Positions 9,874 through 17,728 of a stretch of DNA of 64,000 nucleotides are shown in pieces. This stretch comes from Sabulicella glaciei (GTDB lineage: Bacteria > Pseudomonadota > Alphaproteobacteria > Acetobacterales > Acetobacteraceae). The notes under the pieces were generated by a model. The model was given only the letters and a program-made list of their open reading frames with translations, made no database searches and had not been told where the DNA came from. A program made the translations under genes and the position numbers. Each line of letters begins with the position of its first letter. Positions within the stretch are counted from its first letter, which is position 1. The stretch is taken from the NCBI RefSeq assembly GCF_026183895.1, contig NZ_JAPFQI010000002.1, positions 124,001 through 188,000 of the forward strand. Direction: 5' to 3'.

Positions 9874-10311
9874 ATGCTCCGCCGCACCCTGCTGCCCGCC
9901 CTGTCCGGGCTGCTCGCCACGCCCGCCTTGCGCTCCGCCGCGGCGCAGGACCGGCCCCTGCCGCCACATGGCTTCCTGTTCGGCTCCTGGACGGGCGGCA
10001 TCTTTCCGGCGATCGACACTCAGGGCAGCGCCTGCTTCGGCGCGGTGACGCTGATCGTCGCCCCCGACGTGGTGATGCGTGCCTCCTCGCTCGACGTCGC
10101 CTTCCGGCAGCGCCTGGTGGAGACGGTGGCCCTGAACCCCAACGGGGTGGAGATCCGCCTGGCCCCCATCCCCGGCCGCGCCCCGTCCGAGGCCGGCTTC
10201 GGCTGCGACGGCAACCCCGACCTCCTGCGCGTGGTCCGGCGCGGCGAGGACGAGGTGGTGCTGCAGGGCTGCAGCGACTTCCCCTTCCCGCTACGCCGCT
10301 GCAAGGGCTGA
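9874..10311 (+). CDS. Secreted protein of unknown function
   Basis: 145 residues. The first 25 form a signal peptide (MLRRTLLPALSGLL..., cut after A-A-A-Q) leading to a periplasmic domain with three or four cysteines (GSACFG, GFGCDG, LQGCSD, LRRCKG) that could form disulfides. A GSWTGG motif follows the leader. I do not recognise the family. Close spacing on both sides (10 bases after the MFS gene, 3 before the racemase-like gene) suggests an operon. Confidence 0.7.
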   Translation: MLRRTLLPALSGLLATPALRSAAAQDRPLPPHGFLFGSWTGGIFPAIDTQGSACFGAVTLIVAPDVVMRASSLDVAFRQRLVETVALNPNGVEIRLAPIPGRAPSEAGFGCDGNPDLLRVVRRGEDEVVLQGCSDFPFPLRRCKG

Positions 10312-10314
10312 GCC

Positions 10315-10956
10315 GTGACGCGCCGCATCGCCCTGATCCACGCGCTGCGGCACTCCCCGCCGCCGGTGGAGGCCGCCTTCGCCAAGCTCTGGCCCGGCCA
10401 GCGCCTCATGAACCTCCTGGATGACAGCCTGTCCGCCGACCTTGCCCGCGACGGGGAGCTGACGCCCGCGATGACCGAGCGCTTCCTGCGCCTGTCGCGC
10501 TACGCCGCCGATACGGGGGCGGAGGCGATCCTGTTCACCTGCTCCGCCTTCGGCCCGCCCATTGAGGCGGTGCAGAAGGCGCAGGCGCCCATGCCGGTGC
10601 TGAAGCCCAACGAGGCGATGATCGAGGAGGTCGTTTCCTCCGGCGCGCGGCGCGTCGGGCTGCTCGCCTCCTTTCCCGGAACGCTCACCTCCATGCCGCC
10701 CGAGTTCCCCGAAGGCATCGAGGTGGTGCCGATGCTGGCAGAGGGCGCGCTGGCCGCGCTCGATGCCGGGGATGTCGCCGCGCATGACCGGCTGGTGGCG
10801 GAGGCGGGGGCGCGGCTGGCCGATTGCGATGCCATCGCGCTCGGCCAGTTCAGCCTCGCCCATGTCGCGCCGCGCGTGGCGGAGGCGACGGGCAAGCCGG
10901 TCTTCACCACCCCGGACAGCGCCGTCCGCAAGCTGCGCGGCCTGCTGGCGGCTTGA
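10315..10956 (+). CDS. Aspartate/glutamate racemase-family protein
   Basis: 213 residues starting with GTG. The fold-typical FTCSAFG with Cys76 is the first half-site of the Asp/Glu/hydantoin racemase superfamily. The second catalytic cysteine is missing: the equivalent loop reads ALGQFSLAH with Gln178. That pattern fits a subgroup that may be decarboxylases or isomerases rather than two-base racemases. The cytoplasmic enzyme is probably cotranscribed with the MFS and secreted-protein genes, hinting at use of an imported acid. Substrate unknown. Confidence 0.75.
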   Translation: MTRRIALIHALRHSPPPVEAAFAKLWPGQRLMNLLDDSLSADLARDGELTPAMTERFLRLSRYAADTGAEAILFTCSAFGPPIEAVQKAQAPMPVLKPNEAMIEEVVSSGARRVGLLASFPGTLTSMPPEFPEGIEVVPMLAEGALAALDAGDVAAHDRLVAEAGARLADCDAIALGQFSLAHVAPRVAEATGKPVFTTPDSAVRKLRGLLAA

Positions 10957-11012
10957 CGGGCGGCGGGGCAGGGGCATCTCCCTTCCCGCATCCGATCCTG
11001 GGAGAGATTGCC

Positions 11013-11480
11013 ATGACCGAACTCGCGGTGGGTGACGTCGCGCCCCCCTTCGACCTGCCCGCCAGTGGCGGGCGCAGCGTCAGCAGCGCCGGCCTCAAGG
11101 GCCGGCCCTTTCTGCTGTATTTCTACCCCAAGGCCGACACCTCCGGCTGCACCGTCCAGGCGCTGGGGATGGAGGAGGCGCTTCCCGAACTCGGGACGCT
11201 GGGCCTTGAGGTGATCGGCATCAGCCCGGACCCGATGAACGCCATCGAGAAATTCGCCCGCAAGCACAGCCTGACCTTTCCCCTGGCCTCGGATGCCGAG
11301 AAGCAGGCGGCGGCCGCCTACGGCACCTGGGTCGAGAAGAGCATGTATGGCCGCAAGTACATGGGCATGGAGCGCTCCTCCTTCCTGGTGGACCGCGAGG
11401 GGCGCATCGCCGCCATCTGGCGCAAGGTGAAGCCCGCCGAGCACGCCCGGCAGGTGATGGAGGCCGCATCGCGCCTGTGA
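11013..11480 (+). CDS. Peroxiredoxin, 1-Cys BCP type
   Basis: 155 residues of the AhpC/TSA thioredoxin-fold family, BCP/PrxQ group. The peroxidatic cysteine is Cys46 in PKADTSGCTVQA (classical BCP has T-P-G-C). There is no other cysteine in the protein, so it must use an outside thiol for recycling, a 1-Cys mechanism. It reduces hydroperoxides in the cytoplasm. The ATG at 11013 has GGAGAG about 7 bases upstream. Confidence 0.9.
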   Translation: MTELAVGDVAPPFDLPASGGRSVSSAGLKGRPFLLYFYPKADTSGCTVQALGMEEALPELGTLGLEVIGISPDPMNAIEKFARKHSLTFPLASDAEKQAAAAYGTWVEKSMYGRKYMGMERSSFLVDREGRIAAIWRKVKPAEHARQVMEAASRL

Positions 11481-11501
11481 GGGGTCCGAGGGCTGGCCAC
11501 C

Positions 11502-11539
11502 CCGCCCGCCGGGCGGTAGGGAGCCCGCCCCGGGGCTCC
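11502..11539 (+). terminator. Two adjacent GC hairpins after the peroxiredoxin gene
   Basis: CCGCCC-GCC-GGGCGG (11502-11516) is followed by GGAGCCC with partner GGGCTCC (11520-11526 / 11533-11539). Both are perfect stems in the 85-base gap before the ATPase gene. No T-run follows, so factor-independent termination is uncertain. Confidence 0.3.
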
Positions 11540-11565
11540 TCCCGGAAAGGGCGCGGGACCACCGG

Positions 11566-13029
11566 ATGACGATCGGCATCGAGATGGGGCGGACGCAGGC
11601 GGGCGCCCCCGTGACGCTCGACCTCGAGGAATTGCTGTCCACCCGCCTGCTGGTCCAGGGGAATTCCGGCTCCGGCAAGTCGCACCTGCTGCGCCGCCTC
11701 ATGGAGCAGAGCGCGCCCTGGGTGCAGCAGGTGGTGGTGGACCCGGAGGGCGACTTCGTCACCCTGGCCGACCGGCACGGGCATCTGGTGATCGACGCCG
11801 CCGCCCATTCCGAGGCGATGCTGGTCCGCGCCGCCGACCGGGTGCGGCGCCACCGCGTCTCCGTGGTGCTGAACCTGGAGGGGGTAGAGGTGGAGGCCCA
11901 GCTGCGCTGCGCCGCCGCCTTCCTGAACGGGCTGTTCGACGCCGACCGCGATGCCTGGACCCCGGTGATGGTGGTGGTGGACGAGGCGCAGCTCTTCGCC
12001 CCCGCCATGGGTGGCGATGCCTCGGACGAGGCGCGCCGCGCCTCGCTCGGCGCCATGACCAACCTGATGTGCCGCGGGCGCAAGCGCGGCCTCGCGGGGG
12101 TCATCGCCACGCAGCGCCTCGCCAAGCTGGCGAAGAACGTCGCCGCCGAGGCGTCGAACTTCATGATGGGACGCACCTTCCTCGACATCGACATGGCCCG
12201 CGCCGCCGACCTGCTGGGCATGGAGCGGCGGCAGGCGGAATCCTTCCGCGACCTGGGGCGCGGGCATTTCGTGGCCCTGGGTCCCGCCCTGTCGCGGCGG
12301 CCCATCGCGCTGCATGTCGGAACGGTGGAGACGGCGACGCGCAGCGCCGGCCCCGCCCTGGTGCCACCCCCCAGCCTCCCTTCCGCCGAGGAAGCACGCG
12401 AGCTGATCCTGGCGGCGCCCGAGGAACCCGCTGCGCCCCCGCCGCGCCGCGCGCCGCGCCCACCGCCCAGCGACATCCTGGCCGAGCTGTCGCGCTTCTC
12501 CCCCGCCGCGCCCGTCCCGCCGCGCGCACGCACGGCGGAGGAGGAGGCCGGGCGCCGGCGCATTTGCGAGGAGTCGCTGCGCCAGGTGCTGGACGGGGAG
12601 GGCGAGGCCTTCCGCCCGGCAAGCCTGCTCTACCAGGATTTCCTGGTCCGGCTGCGCATCCGCGAGGTGGAGGACCCGCCCGGCCTTCCGGAGTTCCGCC
12701 GGATGCTGGCCGATGCCCGCGCCGGCATCGCGCCGGAAGTGGCGGAGGGCGAGGAATGGCAGGCCGCGGTGAGCCGCGCCGAGGCCCTGCCCGAGGATGC
12801 GCGCGGCGTGTTCCTGCTGCTGGCCCGCGCCGCGCTGGACGGGCTGCCCTGCCCCGACGACGCCTCGATCGCCCGTGCCTACGGCACGCACTCCGTCGGC
12901 CGCGCCCGCCGCCTCCTGGCGTGGCTGGAGGAGCGCAACGCATTGGTGCTGCGCGAGGTGCGCGGGCAGGGGCGGGTGGCCGCGGTGGTGGGCCTCGGCT
13001 GGGAAACGGCGCCCGGCCCAGCCGCCTAG
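11566..13029 (+). CDS. HerA-like/DUF87 AAA ATPase
   Basis: 487 residues. The N-terminal ATPase domain has Walker A GNSGSGKS at 32-39 and Walker B VMVVVDEAQLF at about 134-144, then TQRLAKLAKN (sensor/arginine region near 190) and a C-terminal part of helical segments after a proline-rich linker (about 290-320: [12 protein letters not shown]). This fits the HerA/FtsK-related DUF87 ATPases that pump or unwind DNA. HerA usually works with the nuclease NurA; no nurA lies in this window. The C-terminal region (residues about 400-480) looks like a winged-helix-type domain. It could serve DNA repair, plasmid/phage DNA handling or defence; no neighbour settles this. Confidence 0.75.
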   Translation: MTIGIEMGRTQAGAPVTLDLEELLSTRLLVQGNSGSGKSHLLRRLMEQSAPWVQQVVVDPEGDFVTLADRHGHLVIDAAAHSEAMLVRAADRVRRHRVSVVLNLEGVEVEAQLRCAAAFLNGLFDADRDAWTPVMVVVDEAQLFAPAMGGDASDEARRASLGAMTNLMCRGRKRGLAGVIATQRLAKLAKNVAAEASNFMMGRTFLDIDMARAADLLGMERRQAESFRDLGRGHFVALGPALSRRPIALHVGTVETATRSAGPALVPPPSLPSAEEARELILAAPEEPAAPPPRRAPRPPPSDILAELSRFSPAAPVPPRARTAEEEAGRRRICEESLRQVLDGEGEAFRPASLLYQDFLVRLRIREVEDPPGLPEFRRMLADARAGIAPEVAEGEEWQAAVSRAEALPEDARGVFLLLARAALDGLPCPDDASIARAYGTHSVGRARRLLAWLEERNALVLREVRGQGRVAAVVGLGWETAPGPAA

Positions 13030-13059
13030 AAGGACCCAGGCGCGCCCTGCAGCCTCCAT

Positions 13060-13078
13060 CCGGCCGCAAGGCGGCCGG
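13060..13078 (+). terminator. GC hairpin after the HerA-like gene
   Basis: Perfect 8-base arms CCGGCCGC / GCGGCCGG with a 3-base loop, 31 bases after the stop codon. A second stem (GCGGCC-GGA-GGCCGC) sits at 13131-13145. Neither has a T-run, but both lie in the 150-base gap between convergent genes. Confidence 0.35.
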
Positions 13079-13172
13079 CGCCGCCAGGCCAACCTTTCAT
13101 CCGGCGCGACCCTGACGCGGCGAAAGCCCAGCGGCCGGAGGCCGCGCCCGGCGCCTGGGGGCAGAAAAGACT

Positions 13173-13206
13173 CAGGTCTTCACGCCGGAACCGGCGTGAA
13201 GACCTG
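13173..13206 (-). terminator. Intrinsic terminator overlapping the Lrp-family stop codon
   Basis: A perfect inverted repeat with 16-base arms (CAGGTCTTCACGCCGG and its complement) and a 2-base spacer. On the minus strand it is followed by GAGTCTTTTCT, a U-rich run, as expected for factor-independent termination. The hairpin includes the last codons (T-P-V-P-A) and the TGA of the Lrp-type gene, so coding sequence and terminator share bases. The opposite strand has only TTT after the stem. Confidence 0.8.
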
Positions 13207-13635
13207 TTTGAGGCAGCGCAGGCCGAAGGCGGTGCGGGTGTGGCGGACGCCGGGCAGGCGGTAGATCTTCTCGCGCAGCAGCTTCTCGTAGCCCGCCGTC
13301 CCGCCCACGGCGGCCTTGAGGATGTAGTCGTATTCGCCGGTCGCCAGCCACGCCTCGATGATTTCCGGCATGGCGGCGATCGCCTCCTCGAAGCGCGCCA
13401 GCTGCGTCTCGTCGTGCTTCTCCGTCATGATCTCGATCCAGACCGTGTCCGGCATGCCCAGCGCCGCCTGGTCCAGCTCCGCGCGATAGCCGCGGATGAC
13501 ACCCGCCTGCTCCAGACGCCGCACGCGCTGCCAGCAGGGCGAGGCGGAAAGCCCCACGCGCTCGGCCAGTTCGGCATTGGTGAGCCGGGCCTCCCGGTGG
13601 AGCGCACGGAGGATGCGGCGGTCGATCGCGTCCAC
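13180..13635 (-). CDS. Lrp/AsnC family transcription regulator
   Basis: 151 residues: an N-terminal helix-turn-helix (DRRILRALHREARLTNAELA...) and a C-terminal RAM/AsnC ligand domain, the full length of the family. Such regulators form octamers that sense amino acids. The start is GTG at 13635 with AAAGGA about 9 bases upstream; longer readings include unlikely codons. It is transcribed away from the indolepyruvate oxidoreductase gene, with a 107-base gap, so it is the likely regulator of that gene in response to aromatic or branched amino acids. Its 3' end forms one arm of a terminator hairpin. Confidence 0.93.
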   Translation of the reverse strand: MDAIDRRILRALHREARLTNAELAERVGLSASPCWQRVRRLEQAGVIRGYRAELDQAALGMPDTVWIEIMTEKHDETQLARFEEAIAAMPEIIEAWLATGEYDYILKAAVGGTAGYEKLLREKIYRLPGVRHTRTAFGLRCLKQVFTPVPA

Positions 13636-13742
13636 GGCGGAAGATCCTTTTGTCTTTTCGGCACTGCACAACAGAATACGGCATGAACCCCGGCGGGGTC
13701 CGGTGCATTCTCCCATCGTAAGCCGGAACGGGATACCAACCC

Positions 13743-16700
13743 ATGGGCAGCATCCAGCGCACGGAGGCCTCGCTCGAGGAACGGTGGGACGCGGCCGGAC
13801 GGGAAACCCTGCTGACCGGCACCCAGGCGCTGGTGCGCGTGCCGCTGATCCGGCGGCAGCTGGACGCCGCGCAGGGCCATGACACGGCAGGATTCATCAG
13901 CGGCTATCGCGGCTCGCCCCTCGGCGTCTACGACAAGGAGTTGTGGAAGCAGCGCGACCGGCTGCGCGAGGCGCGCATCCATTTCGAGCCGGGGCTGAAC
14001 GAGGACCTCGCCGCCACGGCCTGCTGGGGCACTCAGCAGGTCGGGCTGCTGCCCGGCGCGAAGCAGGACGGGGTCTTCGCCATCTGGTACGGCAAGGGGC
14101 CGGGGGTGGACCGGTCCGGGGATGTCTTGCGCCACGCCAACGGCGCCGGCACCGCGCCGCTCGGCGGCGTGCTGGCCCTGGCGGGGGACGACCCGGCCAG
14201 CAAGTCCTCCACCGTCACCAGCGGCTCCGAGCATGCCTTTGCCGACCTCGAGATGCCGATGCTGGACCCCGCCGACGTGGCGGAGGTGCTGGAATACGGC
14301 GTGAAGGCCATCGCCCTGTCGCGCTTCGCCGGCACCTGGGTCGGCATGAAGTGCATCGCCGAGACGATGGACGCCACCATGTCCCTCGTCGTGGACCCGG
14401 CCGCCTTTGCCACCACCGTTCCGGGCGAGCCGGGCGACGTCCATATCCGGCTGAAGGACGCAGCGCTCGCCATCGAGCAGCGCCTGCGCCACGTGAAGCT
14501 GCCCGCCGCACAGGCCTTCGCGCGGCTGAACGGCTTCGACCGGCTGGTGCAGGATTCGCCGACGGCGCGCTTCGGCATCGCCGTGCGCGGCAAGGCGTGG
14601 TCCACGTTGCGCCAGGCCCTGTCCGACGCCGGCATCACGCCGGAACTCGCCCGGATGGGGGGCCTGCGGATCTGGAAGGTGGGTCTCGCCTGGCCGCTGG
14701 ATCGGGAAGGCGCCATCGCCTTCGCGCGCGGGCTGGAGGAGGTGCTGGTGGTCGAGGACCGCCGCGCCTTCCTGGAATCCCAGCTGCGCGAGGCGCTCTA
14801 CGACCTCCCCGTCCGCCCGCGCCTCACCGGCAAGGACGTGCTGAGCGACCTCGCGGAGCTGGACGTGGCATCCGTGCTGCGCGCCCTCGCGGCACGGCTG
14901 CCCGAGGCGCTGCGGACCGAGCGCCTCGCCGCCCGCATCGCGGAACTGGACGCGCTGGCGGCATCGGACCGTGAGCCGGTGGCGCTGCGGACGCCCTTCT
15001 TCTGCCCCGGCTGCCCGCACAACACCTCGACCCGCGTGCCCGAAGGCTCGATGGCCCTGGCCGGGATTGGCTGCCACTACCTGGCCAAGGACATGGACCG
15101 GAACAGCGACCTCTTCACCCACATGGGCGGCGAGGGCGCACCCTGGATCGGCCAGCAGCACTTCACCGAAACGAAGCACGTCTTCGCCAACATGGGCGAC
15201 GGCACCTATTCCCATTCGGGCTCCCTCGCCATCCGCGCCGCCGTCGCCGCCAAGGCGAACATGACCTTCAAGGTGCTGGTGAACTCCGCCGTCGCCATGA
15301 CGGGCGGTCAGGCGCCGGATGCGGAGGTGACGGTGCCGCGCATCGCCGCCCAGGCGGCGGCCGAGGGGGTGGAGCGCATCGCCATCGTGGGCGACGACCC
15401 CGACCGCCACCGGGACGACGCCACCATCCCGCGCTTCGCCTCCTTCCACGACCGCGCCGAGCTGGACGCCGTGCAGCGCGAGCTGCGCGAGGCGCCGGGC
15501 GTTTCCGTCCTGATCTATGACCAGCAATGCGCGACGGAGCGGCGGCGCCAGCGCAAGCGCGGCCTCGCCGCGCCCGCCGCGCGCCGCGCCGCGATCAATC
15601 CGCGCGTCTGCGAGGATTGCGGCGACTGTTCCCGCGTTTCCAACTGCATCGCGGTGGAGCCGGTGGAAACGCCCTGGGGCCGCAAGCGCCGCATCGACCA
15701 GAGCGCCTGCAACCAGGACCTGTCCTGCGTGCAGGGATTCTGCCCCTCCTTCGTGACGCTCGAAGGCGCGCAGCCGCGCAAGCCCGCCGTGCGGGAGCCC
15801 GCCGCCCCGCCACCCCTGCCGGAACTGCCCGAGGCGGAGGCCGGTCAAAGCTGGAACCTCCTTCTTGCCGGGGTGGGTGGGCAGGGCGTGACGGCGCTGG
15901 CGCAGATCCTTGCCATGGCGGCGCATCTGGAAGGCCGCCCGGTGCGGACCCTCGACATGCTCGGCCTCGCCCAGAAGGGGGGCGGAGTTTACGTGCAGAT
16001 GCGGATCGGCCGCGCGGGCGAGCAGGTGCTGTCGCCCCGGATCGGCCCAGGCGAGGCGGATGCGGTCATCGCCGCCGACCTGATCGGCGCGCAGGGCAGG
16101 GTGGCGCGGCCCATGCTGGGGCGCGGCCGGTCGCGGATCGTGGTCAGCGCCGATGTTTCGCCCACCGGTGCCTTCGTGCTGAACCCCGAGACGCGGCAGG
16201 ACCCGGCCGCCATGCTGGACAGCCTGCGCGCGGCCTCGCGCGAGGTGGTGGCGCTGCCGGCGGCGCAGGAGGTGGAGGAAAGCTTCGGCGACCTGATCTT
16301 CCTCAACGTCTTCCTGCTGGGCGCCGCCTTCCAGCGCGGCATGGTCCCGCTGTCGCGCGACGCGCTGCGCCGGGCCATCGAGATGAACGGCGCGGCTGTG
16401 GAGCGCAACCTTGCCGCCTTCGAGGCCGGGCGCCTCGCCGAGCCCGCGGGCGACGCCGCGCCGGAAACGCTGGAGGATCTGATCGCCCGCCGCGAGGCCG
16501 ATCTGGTTTCCTACCAGTCGCGCCGCTACGCCGCCCGCTACGCCGCGCTGATGCGCCGCGTCGTGGAGGTGGAGCGTTCCGTGGCGCCGGACAGCGATGC
16601 GCTGACCCGCGAGGTGGCACGGCAGCTCTACCGGGTCATGGCGATCAAGGACGAGTATGAGGTGGCGCGGCTCCATGCCGACACCTCCTGGATCACCGAG

Positions 16701-17069
16701 CGCTTCGAGGGCACGCCGCGCCTGCATTTCCACCTCGCGCCGCCGGCGCTGGGCGAGGGCAAGCGCGAGTTCGGCCCGTGGATGCTCGGCGCCATGCGCC
16801 TCCTGCGTCACGGCAAGGCGCTGCGCGGCACAGCGCTGGACCCCTTCGGCCATTCGGAGGAGCGGCGCGAGGAGCGCGCCCTGCGCGAGGAGTTCATCGC
16901 CGGGCTGGAGGCGCATCTCGCGCGGCTTTCCCCGGGCAACCATGCGGCGCTGGTGGAGTGGGTGCGCGAATGGGGCGGCATCAAGGGCTTCGGCCCGGTG
17001 AAGCGGCGCTTCATCGAGGCGGCGCGCCCGCGCATCGCCGAAGCGGAACGGAGGTTCCTCGCGGCGTGA
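13743..17069 (+). CDS. Indolepyruvate:ferredoxin oxidoreductase, fused alpha-gamma-type subunits
   Basis: 1108 residues. Large fused enzyme that oxidatively decarboxylates aryl or branched 2-oxo acids to acyl-CoA with ferredoxin or another carrier. Order: N-terminal pyrimidine domain (about 20-400), thiamine-diphosphate domain with GIGCHYLAKDM at 440 and MGDGTYSHSG near 483, a cysteine-rich Fe-S segment CEDCGDCSRVSNC at about 622, the gamma-type domain starting GVGGQGVTALAQ at about 711 with QKGGGVYVQM, and a C-terminal DUF6537-type region. Divergent from an Lrp-type regulator gene, which suggests control by amino acids. Works upstream of the nearby acyl-CoA dehydrogenase in amino-acid breakdown. 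Confidence 0.93.
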   Translation: MGSIQRTEASLEERWDAAGRETLLTGTQALVRVPLIRRQLDAAQGHDTAGFISGYRGSPLGVYDKELWKQRDRLREARIHFEPGLNEDLAATACWGTQQVGLLPGAKQDGVFAIWYGKGPGVDRSGDVLRHANGAGTAPLGGVLALAGDDPASKSSTVTSGSEHAFADLEMPMLDPADVAEVLEYGVKAIALSRFAGTWVGMKCIAETMDATMSLVVDPAAFATTVPGEPGDVHIRLKDAALAIEQRLRHVKLPAAQAFARLNGFDRLVQDSPTARFGIAVRGKAWSTLRQALSDAGITPELARMGGLRIWKVGLAWPLDREGAIAFARGLEEVLVVEDRRAFLESQLREALYDLPVRPRLTGKDVLSDLAELDVASVLRALAARLPEALRTERLAARIAELDALAASDREPVALRTPFFCPGCPHNTSTRVPEGSMALAGIGCHYLAKDMDRNSDLFTHMGGEGAPWIGQQHFTETKHVFANMGDGTYSHSGSLAIRAAVAAKANMTFKVLVNSAVAMTGGQAPDAEVTVPRIAAQAAAEGVERIAIVGDDPDRHRDDATIPRFASFHDRAELDAVQRELREAPGVSVLIYDQQCATERRRQRKRGLAAPAARRAAINPRVCEDCGDCSRVSNCIAVEPVETPWGRKRRIDQSACNQDLSCVQGFCPSFVTLEGAQPRKPAVREPAAPPPLPELPEAEAGQSWNLLLAGVGGQGVTALAQILAMAAHLEGRPVRTLDMLGLAQKGGGVYVQMRIGRAGEQVLSPRIGPGEADAVIAADLIGAQGRVARPMLGRGRSRIVVSADVSPTGAFVLNPETRQDPAAMLDSLRAASREVVALPAAQEVEESFGDLIFLNVFLLGAAFQRGMVPLSRDALRRAIEMNGAAVERNLAAFEAGRLAEPAGDAAPETLEDLIARREADLVSYQSRRYAARYAALMRRVVEVERSVAPDSDALTREVARQLYRVMAIKDEYEVARLHADTSWITERFEGTPRLHFHLAPPALGEGKREFGPWMLGAMRLLRHGKALRGTALDPFGHSEERREERALREEFIAGLEAHLARLSPGNHAALVEWVREWGGIKGFGPVKRRFIEAARPRIAEAERRFLAA

Positions 17070-17116
17070 GGATGGGGCAGGCTATGGCGCGTCTGGCTTC
17101 CTCGGGAGAAAACGCC

Positions 17117-17728
17117 TTGTCGCGACGTCTCGTGTCCCTCGCTGCCCTGCCGCTGCTCCTGGCAGCCACGCCCGTCCTCGCCCAGTCGGAGGCCACGGCG
17201 CTGCGCGGGCTTTCGGAAGTACGCTTGGCGCTCGGGGTGCAGTCGCCAGACGCGGCGCGGGCCCATTGCCAGTTGCCCCAGGGGCTGGAGGCTGACCTTT
17301 ACGAGACGCTGCGCGCCACGGCGGAGGGGCTTGGGCTGCGTGTGCCGACGGGAACGCGCGATGCCCAGCTCGGCCCCGGCCACCTGATGGTGGCGGGCAC
17401 GCCGTCCACCAACCAGCAGCCGCTGCTGTTTGCGAATTTCGGCGTGGTGGCGCGGCCCGACCAGCCCGGCTCGCCCTGCGGCGCCTCGCTGATCATGCAG
17501 GTCCGCGCGCGGGTGACGGGGCAGGTGACCGCCACGGGGGGCAGGCTCGACACGCCCGTGACACTTTGGCACGACGACGCGGCGGGCATGGCACCGCCTG
17601 GTGAGGCGCTTCCAGTCATGCGCGCCCAGCTTCGCGCCATGATGGAGCGCTTTGCGGGCGTGCTCCGCACGAACGCCCAGGCCTCGGCGCCGCAGGGCAC
17701 CACCACGAAGCGCAAGTCGCCCCAGTGA
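17117..17728 (+). CDS. Secreted protein of unknown function
   Basis: 203 residues from a TTG start. GGGAG lies 8 bases before this TTG and the peptide then begins with a compact leader (SRRLVSLAALPLLL..., cut after V-L-A-Q). ATG codons at 17072 and 17084 would add 15 or 11 residues, but the codons there (GCT, CGT, GGA, GAA) lack the G/C third-base habit of this genome, so I take the later start. The mature part has two cysteines (AHCQLP, GSPCGA) and no family I recognise. The stop overlaps the ATG of the acyl-CoA dehydrogenase gene (TGATG). Confidence 0.65.
   Translation: MSRRLVSLAALPLLLAATPVLAQSEATALRGLSEVRLALGVQSPDAARAHCQLPQGLEADLYETLRATAEGLGLRVPTGTRDAQLGPGHLMVAGTPSTNQQPLLFANFGVVARPDQPGSPCGASLIMQVRARVTGQVTATGGRLDTPVTLWHDDAAGMAPPGEALPVMRAQLRAMMERFAGVLRTNAQASAPQGTTTKRKSPQ

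Noticed and set aside
13425-16943. A 1172-codon open frame on the minus strand
   Set aside because: It is antisense to the indolepyruvate oxidoreductase gene; its product is rich in R, A, G, H with no domain. A by-product of high GC.
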